64,000 nt of DNA. Source: Clostridium pasteurianum DSM 525 = ATCC 6013 (lineage in GTDB: Bacteria; Bacillota; Clostridia; Clostridiales; Clostridiaceae). The DNA lies in contig NZ_CP009268.1 of assembly GCF_000807255.1 (NCBI RefSeq), positions 4,060,384-4,124,383 on the forward strand. Reading direction: 5' to 3'. The translations under genes and the position numbers were made by a program. Shown in pieces: positions 56,351-64,000 of the stretch; the stretch's first letter is position 1, and every line of letters begins with the position of its first letter. Below the pieces are notes generated by a model, which was not told the DNA's origin, made no database searches, and worked only from the letters and a program-made list of their open reading frames with translations.

Positions 56351-57091
56351 CTAATCATTTCCTTTTACAAGCTTGTATCCAAGTCCTATTACTGTAACAA
56401 TAAGCTTAGGTTTAGAAGGATTGTCCTCCAGCTTTTCTCTTAAATGCCTTATATGAACGGAAATTGTATTATCATATCCAATGTATTCTTCTCCCCATAC
56501 TACCTCACAAAGTCTTTCCTTACTTACTATCTTATTAGAATTTTCTGCTAAATATAAGAGAAGCTTATATTCCTTTGCTGTCAGACTAATCTCTGCATCC
56601 ATTTTATATACCTGGCAATGCTCAGTATCAATAATAATGTTACCAAGCTTTATGCTCTGATTTTTACTGTCACTAGCTTCTTTTATATCAGCATACTGCT
56701 GTCTTCGCATTTGAGCCTTGATACGAAAGGCGATTTCTCTTGGACTGAAAGGCTTAGTGATATAATCATCTCCCCCTATACTTAGCCCAAGAATTTTATC
56801 GATATCACTATTTTTTGAAGATAGAAATAAAATTGGGCAATAAGAAAATTCTCTTATTCTTTTGCATACCTCAATACCATCAATATCAGGAAGCATTATA
56901 TCAAGTACTACAGCATCAGGCTCTTCATCTCTGCACATTATTATCCCATCCAAACCACAATGGGCCTTTTGTATATTCTTAAAGCCTTCCTTTAATAGAA
57001 TATCTTCTATTAAGTCAGTTATATCTTTTTCATCGTCTATAAGTAATACTTTTTTATCTGAAAAATTCACCAAATTCATTCTAAAAATCAC
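56351..57091 (-). CDS. OmpR-family response regulator
   Basis: A 246-residue regulator: receiver acidic pair LLIDDEKDITDLI, phospho-Asp in DAVVLDIMLPDIDG, Lys in DDYITKPFS, and a winged helix with LTAKEYKLLLYLAENSNKIVSK and SVHIRHLREKLEDNPSKP. The stop lies one base before the kinase start. The start is not firm: GTG 57091 (AGGG 5 bases upstream) or ATG 57079. Probably controls the BceAB-like transporter genes behind it. Confidence 0.92.
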   Translation of the reverse strand: MIFRMNLVNFSDKKVLLIDDEKDITDLIEDILLKEGFKNIQKAHCGLDGIIMCRDEEPDAVVLDIMLPDIDGIEVCKRIREFSYCPILFLSSKNSDIDKILGLSIGGDDYITKPFSPREIAFRIKAQMRRQQYADIKEASDSKNQSIKLGNIIIDTEHCQVYKMDAEISLTAKEYKLLLYLAENSNKIVSKERLCEVVWGEEYIGYDNTISVHIRHLREKLEDNPSKPKLIVTVIGLGYKLVKGND

Positions 57092-57147
57092 TCTTACCCT
57101 TTTATATTTAATTCTTGTGTAACTTTAAATTTAAAAAAACATTTATC

Positions 57148-57990
57148 TCATTTATCTAGCAACAGTTTTATTTTCATATCAGTATCTGTTTCTGAAAAAG
57201 GAGTATTCACAATTAGTTTTAAGCTAGGATCATCAGAAACCTCAAAACTACTAAATTCAAAAACCAGCGTTCCTACAATTGGATGGTTGAGTTTCTTATA
57301 AATTTCACTATTTCTCTGTACATCATGTTTAGACCACCATAAATCAAATTCCATACTCTCCCTCTTAAGCTCTTGAACAAATTGAACAAGCCAAGGATCT
57401 TCAATATATTGTCCACAGTTTGAGCGAAATCGTGCTAGCATTCCCTGTGCGTGAAATTTCCAATCTATAAACAATTGCTTATAATTAGCATTGGTAAACA
57501 TCATCCAAACCATATTTCGCTTATGCATATTTATTTTGCTAAAATCTGTAAATACTAAACACGCTGCTTTATTCCATGCAATGATATTCCACCTTGTGTC
57601 CATAATAAAAGCTGGGCTTAAAACTAAATTATCTAGTACATGCTGAAGCATTGGACTTACAGTTCTTTCATATGAAGTAATATCTGCTTGTGGTACTTGT
57701 TTTGCCAAAGTATACAGATGAATTCGTTCTTGCTTATCAAGCATTAGTACTCTAGATAGGCTTTCAATTACCTGAGCTGATACTTGTATGGGACGCCCCT
57801 GTTCAAGACATGTATACCAGGTTAAGCCTATACCTGCAAGAGCTGCTACCTCTTCCCTTCTAAGACCGGGTGTCCGACGCCTTAAACCTTCTGACAGTCC
57901 TACCTGTGACGGCAAAATTCTGTCTCTTCGCATTTTCAAAAAATCTCCTAGTTCTTTATATCGTTGTTTTTCACTATTCAAATTTTTCAT
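57148..57990 (-). CDS. XRE-family regulator with MmyB-like ligand domain
   Basis: A 280-residue regulator. Residues 10-75 are the helix-turn-helix with the family phrase LRRRTPGLRREEVAALAGIGLTWYTCLEQGR. The C-terminal part is the MmyB-type PAS-like domain (FIMDTRWNIIAWNKAACLVFTDF, NMVWMMF, LVQFVQELKRES). Related proteins bind fatty acids or other small ligands. Divergent from the FMN reductase gene, with about 120 bases between the starts, which it probably controls. Confidence 0.87.
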   Translation of the reverse strand: MKNLNSEKQRYKELGDFLKMRRDRILPSQVGLSEGLRRRTPGLRREEVAALAGIGLTWYTCLEQGRPIQVSAQVIESLSRVLMLDKQERIHLYTLAKQVPQADITSYERTVSPMLQHVLDNLVLSPAFIMDTRWNIIAWNKAACLVFTDFSKINMHKRNMVWMMFTNANYKQLFIDWKFHAQGMLARFRSNCGQYIEDPWLVQFVQELKRESMEFDLWWSKHDVQRNSEIYKKLNHPIVGTLVFEFSSFEVSDDPSLKLIVNTPFSETDTDMKIKLLLDK

Positions 57991-58111
57991 CCCTATCCTG
58001 TTAGAATTTATACCAGTATAAATAAACTCCTATTACTATTATTAAAATAACATTAACCTATTTATATCACATTATTTAATTTTAAAAAACAAAACTGGAG
58101 GAAAATTGTGT

Positions 58112-58693
58112 ATGAAAGTATTATTTTTAAATGGATCTCCTAGAAAAAATGGTTATACCGTGGGTGTTATGAAATGTATTGAGGAAGGAATCGATTCAAA
58201 TCACAATGTTGAATGGATAAACGCTTATGACTTATTGATAAAACCCTGCCAAAGCTGCTTACAATGTAGACCTGATAGTGAATGCCATCTTCCACATGAC
58301 CACGGACATGATGTATGGCATAAAATCCGTTCTGCAGATGCTCTAATTATTGGTAGTCCTACCTATTATGGAAATATGTCTGGACCATTAAAGACTCTTA
58401 TTGACAGAAATCTCACTGCCTTTGAAGCGATAGCAGCAAGCGGTTTAGAAATGCCAACTCCACTACACAAAGGGAAAAAAGCTGCCATGGTAACAGTATG
58501 TAATTCACCTTCTCCAATAAGTCAGCTTCCAACTCAGAGCAAAGGTACTCTGCAAGCTATGGAAATAGTACTGAAAGCTGGTGGATATGATATTATAGGA
58601 AGTGTAACTTTAGATGGTGCCGCTTCCAAAAATGAAATTCCTTTAGAAATTCGGGACAAGGCTAAAATGCTTGGAATGGATCTGCAATCATAG
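58112..58693 (+). CDS. NAD(P)H-dependent FMN reductase / iron-sulfur flavoprotein-like
   Basis: A 193-residue flavodoxin-fold protein. The FMN phosphate loop is LNGSPRKNGYTVGVM, the second contact is IIGSPTYYGNMSGPLKTLIDR. A CQSCLQCRPDSEC cluster gives three or four close cysteines, as in iron-sulfur flavoproteins and some quinone or nitro reductases. ATG 58112 has GGAGG 10 bases upstream; a TTG two codons earlier is too close. Divergent from an MmyB-type regulator. Confidence 0.87.
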   Translation: MKVLFLNGSPRKNGYTVGVMKCIEEGIDSNHNVEWINAYDLLIKPCQSCLQCRPDSECHLPHDHGHDVWHKIRSADALIIGSPTYYGNMSGPLKTLIDRNLTAFEAIAASGLEMPTPLHKGKKAAMVTVCNSPSPISQLPTQSKGTLQAMEIVLKAGGYDIIGSVTLDGAASKNEIPLEIRDKAKMLGMDLQS

Positions 58694-58766
58694 ATACTTT
58701 CCTAACAAAACCTTAATTTAATGGAATGCCTCTATCACTTAATGTGGTTTAATTTTATTCTTATAA

Positions 58767-58815
58767 GACACAACAAGGACTTACTTTAGTAAGGTAGGTC
58801 CTATTTTATTGTGTC
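58767..58815 (+). terminator. Terminator after the FMN reductase
   Basis: An extended imperfect stem, GACACAA...TTGTGTC with AGGAC/GTCCT and TTACT/AGTAA inside, about 75 bases past the stop, with a T-rich segment in the 3' arm. Confidence 0.55.
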
Positions 58816-59018
58816 TATATCAATAGAATTGTCTAACTTTACCTTTATTATACTATCTCAATATTTATTTATACTTTTACCGCCATATGCACCTTGATTT
58901 ACAATTAATCATCTCTTCATCAAAATTCATCTTGCTTATATGGGAGTCCAAAGATTTGATGTTTCAGAGACACTGGGTATGGTAGGACTTCATAGTAAAG
59001 AGTCGAAACATGTTTTAA

Positions 59019-59384
59019 AATTTTCCCATAGTGCCTATCGTAAAGGATTCTATTTCAGCAGCAGTGCTTATCTCTGCTTTCCAAACAATTGGTATTACTG
59101 TCCTTGCTACAGGTGGAATAGGAATTATTTCCATGAGGATAGGTTTTATAAAAAAATCGGTTCCGTAATTAGTGGAAGCGTCTGCGTCGGGCTTATTGCT
59201 ATTGGCCCATAGTCTATGGGGAATTGCATCTTTAATTGCTGGTGCCGCAACAATCACCTCTAATACTACAAATATGAAAAAGAATAAAGAAGCAGTTAAA
59301 GCAAAATTTTTATCAATGCCCCAAGCAAATAAATTATTCCTACTGAAATCCAAAGGCTTGTCAACATATACCTATGAACAGTGA
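59019..59384 (+). pseudogene. Broken membrane-protein gene
   Basis: One frame reads FPIVPIVKDSISAAVLISAFQ and ATGGIGIISMRIGF, then meets TAA at 59166-59168 and continues in the same frame with LVEASASGLLLLAHSLWGIASLIAGAA to a stop at 59384. Together it looks like a protein with two or three membrane helices broken by one nonsense codon and lacking a proper start. The minus strand is also open here, but that product looks like a shadow. No family recognised. The rest of the 58694-59478 gap has nothing else. Confidence 0.4.
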
Positions 59385-59478
59385 TGTACTCATAAACATA
59401 AAATTAATGTAATATGAAATAGGTATACTTGTCCATTAAACTAAAATATATATTTACTTTTTTAATAAAATCAATGAA

Positions 59479-60486
59479 CTATTTTTCTAAATTGAAATCC
59501 ATGCTATAGGCATATTGTGCATCAAATAATTTTCCATATTTAAATCGATTCGTTGCTGATTCGTAAATCATATATAGTCTATTATCTTTAAAAACAATCC
59601 CCTCAGCTTTTGGAAGTATTTCTATTTGTTTAATTAAAACAGACGAATCTAAATAATATAAAGGAATGTTTTTGTTGTAAATAATGAATACTTCGTTGTT
59701 TTTATCCAATGCTGTTTTGAAGTCATATACATATAATTGAGATCCTTCAAATATACTAGACGCAGAAAGAACTAGCTTTTGATCCTCTGAAATATTCATT
59801 CCTTGAATTCTTCCTTGAATGGATAATGCAAAACTAGGATTATTTTCAACGCCTAAGTCTTTTAAATAATCTAGTTTAAAAGCATACATGAGTGCTTTAT
59901 TGCTATCTCCAGAAGGTGTTGTGATATGATGTGCTTTATCTGTTGAATATTTAAGATCATGATAATATTCACCAACATATAAATACTCATCTTTAACGGA
60001 TAGAAAAGTTACATTATTTCCCGTTTCAAATCTTCCACGAATTGCCACATCATTGCCAGACATCATATCCATTAATGAAATAACATAGACTTTACGATCA
60101 CAGCCAGCAATATAAACAAAATCTTTATATATACTAATTCCACCAGCATGATTTTTAAAGATAGAACCATCCTCAAATACAATATTAATTTGCTTATATT
60201 CATGTTCTTTATTAACCGTATAAACTCTTGTTTCGTTATTATTTGAAAGATAACCACTAATTATAAATGAATCATATTCTTTACTATAATCTAATCCTTG
60301 AGGAACAAAACTTTCATTTAATCCTGGTACTTCAAATTCCTTTGTAGCCATCCTGTAATAATTTCTATAATGATGTTTAGTCAGTAAAAAAGCGATGATA
60401 AGACTAACTATGGAAGACAACAATATTCCTAAAAAAGCCTTAAATATTTTTCTTTGTTTCCTTTGCCTATTTATATCCTTAGTCAT
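59479..60486 (-). CDS. Membrane-anchored protein, possible beta-propeller ectodomain
   Basis: A 335-residue protein with a short basic cytoplasmic start (MTKDINRQRKQRK), one membrane helix (about residues 17-38) and an external domain of about 290 residues. The repeated short strands (SFIISGYLSN, DFVYIAGCDRKVYVIS, EYLYVGEYYHDLKYS) suggest a beta-propeller-like fold. No family or catalytic residues recognised. GGTGATGG precedes the ATG. Single gene. Confidence 0.7.
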   Translation of the reverse strand: MTKDINRQRKQRKIFKAFLGILLSSIVSLIIAFLLTKHHYRNYYRMATKEFEVPGLNESFVPQGLDYSKEYDSFIISGYLSNNNETRVYTVNKEHEYKQINIVFEDGSIFKNHAGGISIYKDFVYIAGCDRKVYVISLMDMMSGNDVAIRGRFETGNNVTFLSVKDEYLYVGEYYHDLKYSTDKAHHITTPSGDSNKALMYAFKLDYLKDLGVENNPSFALSIQGRIQGMNISEDQKLVLSASSIFEGSQLYVYDFKTALDKNNEVFIIYNKNIPLYYLDSSVLIKQIEILPKAEGIVFKDNRLYMIYESATNRFKYGKLFDAQYAYSMDFNLEK

Positions 60487-60687
60487 ACCATCACCCCAAT
60501 GTCTATATTAATTTTATTCTTACAGCATGTTATTTCTCTTCACTAAAGTAAAATATACTCTCATCAACACCTAGTATAGGTGCAATTATTTTAGATAATT
60601 TGATAAATATTTGCGTGGCATGCTCGTTACTGCCGATATGGTTTCTTTCTTTATTATTATTAGCACAAATACACCCTTAAAAATATA

Positions 60688-61764
60688 TCAATGCTTCTTA
60701 CAGCAAATCCAGTTAACAGGATTAATATACCTCTTATATTTAGCTACAATCTCTTTACCTAAAATAGCACCACCAACCCAAAATATAACTTCACTGGTAC
60801 CCATCATAGCAGCAGTTATTGCTACTTTTATTTTTGTATCAAAATTTAAAAAAGGAACTATTGGAAGAAGTGCATAAAATACAAAAGACAATACAACTAA
60901 ACCTATAGCAAATTTTTTAATACCTTTTCTTTTACTTTTAATAACCTTCTTATCGGTTGAATTACTTAAATATTTCTTTAAAATACTACTATATTTTTTT
61001 AACAACAGCACATCTGCTAATTTAGGAAACAATGTATTCAGATGAGCAAAAAAACGAGTGGGGACACCACCCATAATATATACTGTTTTCTGACGCTCAA
61101 TTGCCTTTAACACTTCAGAAGCAACTTGTTCAGTAGAGGAAATTGCTATACCCATCTCTTGCCATATCTTATGATAAGGCTTTTCTGCCACTGTATCTGC
61201 TGCATTAGGACAAAAATAAGTAAGAGAAACTTTGCTGCCTTCCTGATAAAGCTCTCTATTCATAGCTTCAATAAAAGAAAATATACCTGCTCTAGTAGCA
61301 ACATCTACACTATAATAGGGAAAGGCCAGATGTCCATCTGCAAAACCACCCATATGAACAATAGTACTGCCCTTTTCATCTTTCATATAAGGTAGAAATG
61401 CCTTTGTCACCAATATAGCTCCCAAGAGATTCGTATCAAGACTCTTTCTTATATCGTAAAATTCATGATCTTCCAATGATTTTCTCACATCATAACCTGT
61501 AGCATTTATTACAATATCAATCTTTTCTGACCACTGGCAAGCAAATCCAGCAAGCTCGTCTACTGATTTACCATCTGTAATGTCAGCTACAGCAATATTC
61601 ACATCTCCTGATAATCTATCAGCTAATACCCTAAGCTTTTCTGCATTTCTCCCTGCCAGTAATAACCTTCCGCCTTCATTGATAAATGCTCCAGCATAGC
61701 TTTCCCCAAGACCTCCAGATGCACCTATTATTAGAATAGATTTGCCCTCAAATCTTTTTCTCAT
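60688..61764 (-). CDS. Short-chain dehydrogenase fused to a C-terminal two-helix membrane domain
   Basis: A 358-residue protein. Residues 1-235 are a classical SDR: nucleotide motif ILIIGASGGLGESYAGAF, the NATG strand as VINATGYD, and a Tyr-x-x-x-Lys-type position where YYSVDVATR is seen, so the usual Lys is replaced by Ala or Thr and activity may be altered. The last 85 residues have two membrane helices (IGLVVLSFVFYALLPIVP, TSEVIFWVGGAILGKEIVAKYKRYINP). This tail resembles the small 'transporter suffix' domain. ATG 61764 is the likeliest start; the upstream frame runs toward IS DNA. Confidence 0.75.
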   Translation of the reverse strand: MRKRFEGKSILIIGASGGLGESYAGAFINEGGRLLLAGRNAEKLRVLADRLSGDVNIAVADITDGKSVDELAGFACQWSEKIDIVINATGYDVRKSLEDHEFYDIRKSLDTNLLGAILVTKAFLPYMKDEKGSTIVHMGGFADGHLAFPYYSVDVATRAGIFSFIEAMNRELYQEGSKVSLTYFCPNAADTVAEKPYHKIWQEMGIAISSTEQVASEVLKAIERQKTVYIMGGVPTRFFAHLNTLFPKLADVLLLKKYSSILKKYLSNSTDKKVIKSKRKGIKKFAIGLVVLSFVFYALLPIVPFLNFDTKIKVAITAAMMGTSEVIFWVGGAILGKEIVAKYKRYINPVNWICCKKH

Positions 61765-61849
61765 AAATATTCCCATTCCTTTCGCTTCGCTCAAGGCACA
61801 AAACGTAATGAAAAATGTTGGCTTCAAGCGAGCTTTATTTTATCATTGA

Positions 61850-62080
61850 GTCATAGGGATTTCGGTATACTACAAATCACGAGGAGGTGAGTGGGCTGTC
61901 TGACTTGTCAGATGACCGTATAAATATATGTGTAGATAGCCTTTTCAAGCACAAATAAGTGTGTCTTTGAACACGTAACCTTATCTTTGTTTAAACAATC
62001 TCGTTTAAATGCTAGGCTATCAGTCAATGCTGTTTCTCCCTATAATTTTTCAGAATTTGTTAGTTCAGAAAGGAGTCCCT
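61850..62080 (+). mobile_element. IS110 element 2, 5' non-coding end (candidate bridge RNA region)
   Basis: Non-coding DNA before the second transposase, less AT-rich than the host and full of hairpins: TCTGAC-TT-GTCAGA at 61899-61912, GTGT...ACAC near 61961-61974, and TTTAAAC...GTTTAAA at 61990-62009. This is where an IS110-group bridge RNA is expected. Boundary not determined; it approaches the start of the SDR gene. Confidence 0.5.
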
Positions 62081-63325
62081 ATGGCTTTAAAAATCGTGTA
62101 CAAAATCTGTTGTGGCATTGATGTCCACAAAACTTTTGTAGCTGCTTGTATTGCATCTACTAATTCTAATGGTGTTACCACCTACAAGAGCCATCGCTTT
62201 TCTACCTACACGAAAGGTTTGAAAGAGCTGTTACAATGGCTACTTGATTCCAATTGTAAAGATGTTTGTATGGAATCTACAGGTAAGTACTGGATTCCCG
62301 TGTACAATGTCCTTGAAAAAGGTTGTTCCATTGTACTTGCACATCCTAAATACGTTAAAGCTATTCGTGGTAAAAAAACTGATAAGAAAGATGCTAAATG
62401 GATTGCTGACCTGTTTAAGCATGATCTTGTTGCCGGCAGCTTTATGCCTCCTGCTGATATTCGCCAGCTTCGTGACTTAATGCGCTATCGTTACAAATTA
62501 ACCTGCTTTATGTCTAGTGAAAAGAACCGTCTTCAAAACTGTCTCACAGTTTCCAATATTCAATTGGGAAGCGTTGTTTCGGACACTTTTGGTAAAAGTT
62601 CTATGAAAATCCTAGATAAGATTCTTGAAGATCCTCTAAATACTTCTTTTGATTTGGAACCTTTAATTCATGGCTCTATGAAAGATAAAATTCCTGAATT
62701 GGAGCTCGCCGTGGATGGATACATTTCTCCTGAACAGGCTGGTAAATTAAAGATTATCAAGAAGCATTGTGAGGATTTGGAATCCCGGAAAGCAGAGTTA
62801 GAAAAACTGATTCTTGCGCTCGCCAGTCCCTATCAGCAAGAACTCGACCTAATTCTAACTGCTCCATCATTTAAAAATCCTTTCTCTGCAATTGCTGTCA
62901 TTTCAGAGATTGGTGTAAACATGGAAGCTTTTCCTTCGGCGAAACACTTATGCTCATGGGCAGGATTAACACCTACTAACAATGAAAGTGCAGGGAAGAA
63001 AAAATCTGTCCGGGTTTCCAAAGCCGGATGTTTTATAAAGCCGCTCCTTGTACAGTGTGCTACCGCCGTAGTCAAAAGCGAAAAACATCCTGAAATACGT
63101 AACCGTTACCTCCGTATAAGGAAACGTCGCGGTCACAAGAAAGCAATCATTGCTATAGCAAGAATGCTTCTAACAGCATTATACAACATGTTGAAAAATA
63201 AAGAACCATATAATGCTGATTTATATAAAAAATCTGATGTTTTCCCTATACAACGTGAGATTACTGTGGAGCAGGCAATTTTAATTGCGCAGAATCAAGG
63301 TTATAAGATCAAGTCAGCTAGTTGA
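62081..63325 (+). mobile_element. IS110 family transposase (element 2)
   Basis: A 414-residue DEDD recombinase. The RuvC-like domain begins CCGIDVHKTFVAACIA, with VCMESTGKYWIPVYNVLE and RGKKTDKKDAKWIADLF. The Transposase_20 domain has LILTAPSFKNPFSAIAVISEIG, LCSWAGLTPTNNESAGKKKSVRVSKAG and the end region RRGHKKAIIAIARMLLTALY. ATG 62081 has AGGAG 5 bases upstream. The frame is complete. Codon use is richer in GC than its neighbours, suggesting recent transfer. Not closely related to element 1. Confidence 0.92.
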
Positions 63326-63514
63326 CATTATTGCAACATCTATATTTAATTTTTTTAGTCACCTACGGATGGCTTATTTGTTATGCACTTTTACTCTTGT
63401 GACAGTTCATACTTTTATTTTCAACCTTATTACCTCCACTCTATATTTTCCTCCTGTGCAAAGTACTAACACTTTTATATACCTATATAAACTTCTTCAT
63501 ATCAATGAATCTTA
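63326..63514. mobile_element. IS110 element 2, 3' end
   Basis: Non-coding DNA between the transposase stop and the convergent MarR gene. It probably contains the right end of the element; no inverted repeat marks the boundary. Confidence 0.35.
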
Positions 63515-63961
63515 CTAATCAAGAGTTCGATTTTCCTCTAGCTTAAAAACTATTTTTCCTAATAAATCGTCTACAATACCATACTGGTTATCATCTTTTA
63601 ATAAGCTTTTTATAAGTAAGTCAAATTTACTATAAAGTTCCTCATCTCCCTCTACAATTTTCTTCCCCTTTTCTGTGAGATTAACATAATAAATTCTCCT
63701 ATCTTCATCAGATTGTTTCTTCTCTATTAGGTCCATTTTAGTTAATTTTTTAATTATTATAGAAATAGCTGGTTTTGTAAGTCCTAAAGCTTCAGCTATT
63801 TCAGAAAAATTGGGCTTTTTTAGATAATAAATAGTAGTTAAATAATAATAATCATTATTACTAAAATTTTTTAGTTCATTTTCTGATAAATGTGTATTTA
63901 AATTTTTAATTGACTCTCTCCATAAATAATTAGCTATAAATGCAAAGTTATCTTTAAGCAT
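63515..63961 (-). CDS. MarR family transcriptional regulator
   Basis: A 148-residue winged-helix regulator: NDYYYLTTIYYLKKPNFSEIAEALGLTKPAISIIIKKLTKMDLIEKKQSDEDRRIYYVNLTEKGK contains the recognition helix and the wing with the conserved DxR pair (DEDRR). AGGAGGG lies 5 bases before the ATG. The genes it controls are not visible; the partner may lie beyond the window end. Confidence 0.9.
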   Translation of the reverse strand: MLKDNFAFIANYLWRESIKNLNTHLSENELKNFSNNDYYYLTTIYYLKKPNFSEIAEALGLTKPAISIIIKKLTKMDLIEKKQSDEDRRIYYVNLTEKGKKIVEGDEELYSKFDLLIKSLLKDDNQYGIVDDLLGKIVFKLEENRTLD

Positions 63962-64000
63962 ATAACCCTCCTAAAGCAAATTAGTTAAATAAATTTAATT

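Noticed and set aside
59015-59353. Minus-strand 112-codon ORF
   Set aside because: Its hydrophobic-looking sequence is the mirror of the broken plus-strand membrane gene, and it has no ribosome site.

Overview
The window is AT-rich, low-GC Firmicute DNA with strong GGAGG ribosome sites and long perfect-hairpin terminators, typical of Clostridium sensu stricto. The 54-residue rubredoxin at 4058-4222 reads, from memory, like the classic Clostridium pasteurianum protein (Cys6, 9, 39 and 42). It sits beside a peroxiredoxin, a small glutaredoxin-like protein and a thioredoxin-reductase-like flavoprotein, a set described from that species. CotJABC spore proteins, a glycerol dehydrogenase and an iron-only nitrogenase also fit, so I read this as C. 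pasteurianum or a very close relative. That rests on recall, not on a search.

Layout. 1-8.5 kb: a small membrane protein, asnS, asnB, rubredoxin, the peroxide-defence operon, cotJABC and a flavin-binding oxidase-like protein. 8.5-16.3 kb: the iron-only nitrogenase locus, all structural genes on the minus strand (anfH, anfD, anfG, anfK). An IS110-family element lies between anfH and anfD, decayed reading frames (an anfO remnant and a small frameshifted gene) lie behind anfK, and a highly structured leader-like region lies in front of anfH. 16.9-31.8 kb: a SUV3-like helicase, a two-gene OpuF-type osmolyte transporter, and a nearly complete shikimate/phenylalanine/tyrosine operon (aroF-tyrA-aroB-aroA-aroC, then pheA-aroE-aroK-aroQ). 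That operon ends in a BusR-like regulator next to the transporter. Upstream of aroF is a self-contained transcription unit with a structured leader, a tiny overlapping-frame ORF and a terminator.

32-43 kb: glycerol dehydrogenase, the sufCBDSU iron-sulfur operon with a readable promoter and operator-like site, a 2-hydroxyacid dehydrogenase, an orphan SigI-type sigma factor, a lone IF-3 gene with an apparent AUC start, an unknown protein and a DUF441 membrane protein. 43-57 kb: an envelope-stress or peptide-resistance neighbourhood with two two-component systems, two ABC transporters, an ECF sigma operon, a Fic protein, and a TetR/membrane-protein pair with a 36-bp perfect palindromic operator. 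57-64 kb: an MmyB-type regulator divergent from an FMN reductase, a broken membrane-protein gene, a membrane-anchored protein, an SDR fused to a two-helix C-terminal domain, a second and different IS110-family element, and a MarR regulator.

How the parts connect. The clearest biological story is the nitrogenase locus: the catalytic proteins look intact, but an IS110 insertion separates anfH from anfDGK and the accessory genes downstream are broken, so the system may be impaired or evolving. The second is an osmolyte-control module (BusR-like RCK_C regulator plus CBS-domain OpuF transporter) that looks tuned to cyclic di-AMP. No tRNA, rRNA or CRISPR array was seen.
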